Positions 62,924 through 64,000 of a DNA stretch of 64,000 bases are shown one piece after another. Each line of letters opens with the position of its first letter. Within the stretch, counting starts at the first letter, position 1. A model generated the notes under the pieces. It worked only from the letters and a program-made list of their open reading frames with translations, made no database searches and had not been told where the DNA came from. Position numbers and translations under genes: made by a program. The stretch is from Stakelama portus (GTDB taxonomy: Bacteria; Pseudomonadota; Alphaproteobacteria; Sphingomonadales; Sphingomonadaceae), in assembly GCF_003171655.1 (NCBI RefSeq), contig NZ_QFZL01000003.1, positions 62,001 through 126,000 of the forward strand, written 5' to 3'.

Positions 62924-63690
62924 AGGGTTTCAACGCACGCGGCGTCCTCGCCATCTATCGATTCGAAATGGCGCGCGCATTGCGGACCATCTGGCAGAGC
63001 CTGGCGGCGCCGGTCATCACCACCTCGCTCTATTTCGTAGTGTTCGGCGGCGCGCTGGGCAGCCGCATCCAGACGGTCGACGGCACCGATTACGGCGCGT
63101 TCATCGTGCCGGGGCTGATCATGCTGTCGCTGTTGCAACAAAGTATTTCGAACGGGTCGATCGGCATCTATTTCCCGAAATTCACCGGCACGGTGTTCGA
63201 ACTGCTTTCGGCACCGATTTCGTCGATGGAAATGGTCCTCGGCTATGTCGGCGCGGCGGCGACCAAATCGATGGTGATCGGCCTGGTCATCCTCGCCACA
63301 GCGTCCTTCTTTGTCGACCTCAACATCCACCATCCCTGGGCAGTGGCGCTGTTCCTGCTGCTCACCAGTTTCGCGTTCAGCCTGTTCGGCTTCATTCTCG
63401 GCATCTGGGCGAAAAGCTTCGAACAGCTCAATTTCGTGCCGGTGCTGGTGGTGACGCCGCTCACGTTCCTCGGCGGCGCCTTTTATTCGATCGACATGCT
63501 GCCCCAGCCGTGGCGGACGGTCAGCCTGTTCAACCCGGTCGTCTATCTGGTGAGCGGCTTTCGCTGGAGCTTCTTCGACAAGGGCGATGTCGATATCGCG
63601 ATCAGCCTGGGGTTCACCACCGGCTTTCTCGCGGTGTGCCTGACGATCATCGCGATCATCTTCCGCACCGGCTGGCGGCTCAAGAACTGA
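62920..63690 (+). CDS. ABC-2 type transporter permease
   Basis: A 256-residue integral membrane protein with about six helices (YadH/DrrB type). The first block, [38 protein letters not shown], is characteristic. The ABC-2 signature region ends [36 protein letters not shown], matching the family motif. It partners with the ATPase just upstream in a two-gene exporter. A bidirectional terminator separates it from rpmG. Confidence 0.93.
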   Translation: MKGFNARGVLAIYRFEMARALRTIWQSLAAPVITTSLYFVVFGGALGSRIQTVDGTDYGAFIVPGLIMLSLLQQSISNGSIGIYFPKFTGTVFELLSAPISSMEMVLGYVGAAATKSMVIGLVILATASFFVDLNIHHPWAVALFLLLTSFAFSLFGFILGIWAKSFEQLNFVPVLVVTPLTFLGGAFYSIDMLPQPWRTVSLFNPVVYLVSGFRWSFFDKGDVDIAISLGFTTGFLAVCLTIIAIIFRTGWRLKN

Positions 63691-63766
63691 GCCGCCGCCT
63701 GTACCTCGCCCGGTGGGCCGAGGTGATGGCTGGCCGTGCAGTTCCTGCACGAATCCCGCGCACGAC

Positions 63767-63796
63767 AAAGGCGAGCCCGCGCGCGGACTCGCCTTT
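63767..63796. terminator. Bidirectional terminator between the ABC permease gene and rpmG
   Basis: AAAGGCGAG and CTCGCCTTT form a perfect 9-bp stem that extends inward through CCGCGCGCGG-type bases. Flanking A and T runs allow it to act on both convergent genes. Confidence 0.8.
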
Positions 63797-63841
63797 CGTC
63801 ATTCGCGCCAGCCGCCTCCCGCGCGGGGAAGCGACAGCCGA

Positions 63842-64000
63842 TTACTTGATCTTCGCTTCCTTGAACTCGACGTGCTTGCGCACGACGGGATCATATTTGC
63901 GGAAGCTCAGCTTCTCGGTCTTGGTGCGCGGATTCTTCTTCGTGACGTAGAAGAAGCCCGTACCTTCCGAGCTGACGAGCTTGATCTTCACGGTGGTCGG
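63842..64000 (-). CDS. rpmG: Ribosomal protein L33 (N-terminally cut by window edge)
   Basis: The reading frame from the window edge gives 52 residues, starting [22 protein letters not shown] and ending [12 protein letters not shown], with the stop TAA at 63842-63844 (reverse strand). This is bacterial L33 of the large subunit, missing only its first residues (probably MAK), which lie beyond base 64000. There is no CxxC pair, so it is the zinc-independent C-minus form, as usual in alphaproteobacteria. It lies convergent to the ABC permease gene. Confidence 0.95.
   Translation of the reverse strand, partial: PTTVKIKLVSSEGTGFFYVTKKNPRTKTEKLSFRKYDPVVRKHVEFKEAKIK

Overview
The window is about 64 kb of high-GC DNA (mostly 63-68% where I counted by hand). 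It looks like the chromosome of an alphaproteobacterium of the order Sphingomonadales (Sphingomonas, Sphingopyxis or a relative). The reasons are the gene content and order (thyA-folA-ribF-ileS-lspA-DUF3035; rne divergent from amidase-mrcA-prfB; hom-glpX; DivK next to DUF3572), the COQ4-type ubiquinone protein, the TorF-type porin, and RNase E with an acidic insert in its S1 domain. The assignment rests on recalled family and synteny knowledge, not on a search. Nearly all of it is ordinary core chromosome with short intergenic gaps. I see no rRNA, tRNA, CRISPR array, prophage or complete transposase.

Layout. 1-7.8 kb: HerA-like ATPase, flavin reductase, a low-GC orphan gene, an MpaB/DUF2236 protein, rlmN, a LysR regulator, a small secreted protein and a histidine phosphatase. 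8-9.5 kb: two tandem outer-membrane beta-barrel paralogues ending in a clear terminator. 9.5-23 kb: replication and recombination genes dnaN, recF and gyrB, interleaved with a lipoprotein, a Coq4 protein, a DUF4336 protein, a DPP-IV-type peptidase, a GNAT-nitrilase fusion, a MAPEG protein and an ankyrin protein; a 263-bp MITE-like element lies at 19.0-19.3 kb. 23-36 kb: envelope and metabolic genes (RlpA-like lipoprotein, L,D-transpeptidase, PEP carboxylase, thioesterase, orphan ExbD behind a Zur-box-like site, Bcr/CflA-type MFS pump, Fe(II)/2OG oxygenase, homoserine dehydrogenase).

36-40.5 kb: glpX coupled to a CPBP protease, DivK-type response regulator, DUF3572, HAD hydrolase, RidA and a TorF porin. 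40.5-50 kb, all on the minus strand: an Opp-like ABC transporter with no binding protein, DUF3035 lipoprotein, lspA, ileS, ribF, folA and thyA. 50-56.5 kb: a JAMM-domain RadC-like protein, then a lipoprotein-type methyltransferase, prfB, mrcA and a cell-wall amidase on the minus strand. 57-64 kb: rne, a BepA-like M48 protease, a DsbA-like thiol oxidoreductase, an ABC-2 exporter, and rpmG cut by the window edge.

No obviously new multi-gene system stands out. The strongest unusual signals are local: a roughly 370-bp stretch of about 50% GC in the editing domain of ileS, which suggests recombination; a structured IS-derived element with a deleted sister copy that supplies the divK stop codon; a low-GC orphan gene at 2.5-3.4 kb; and a candidate Zur operator upstream of a solitary exbD.
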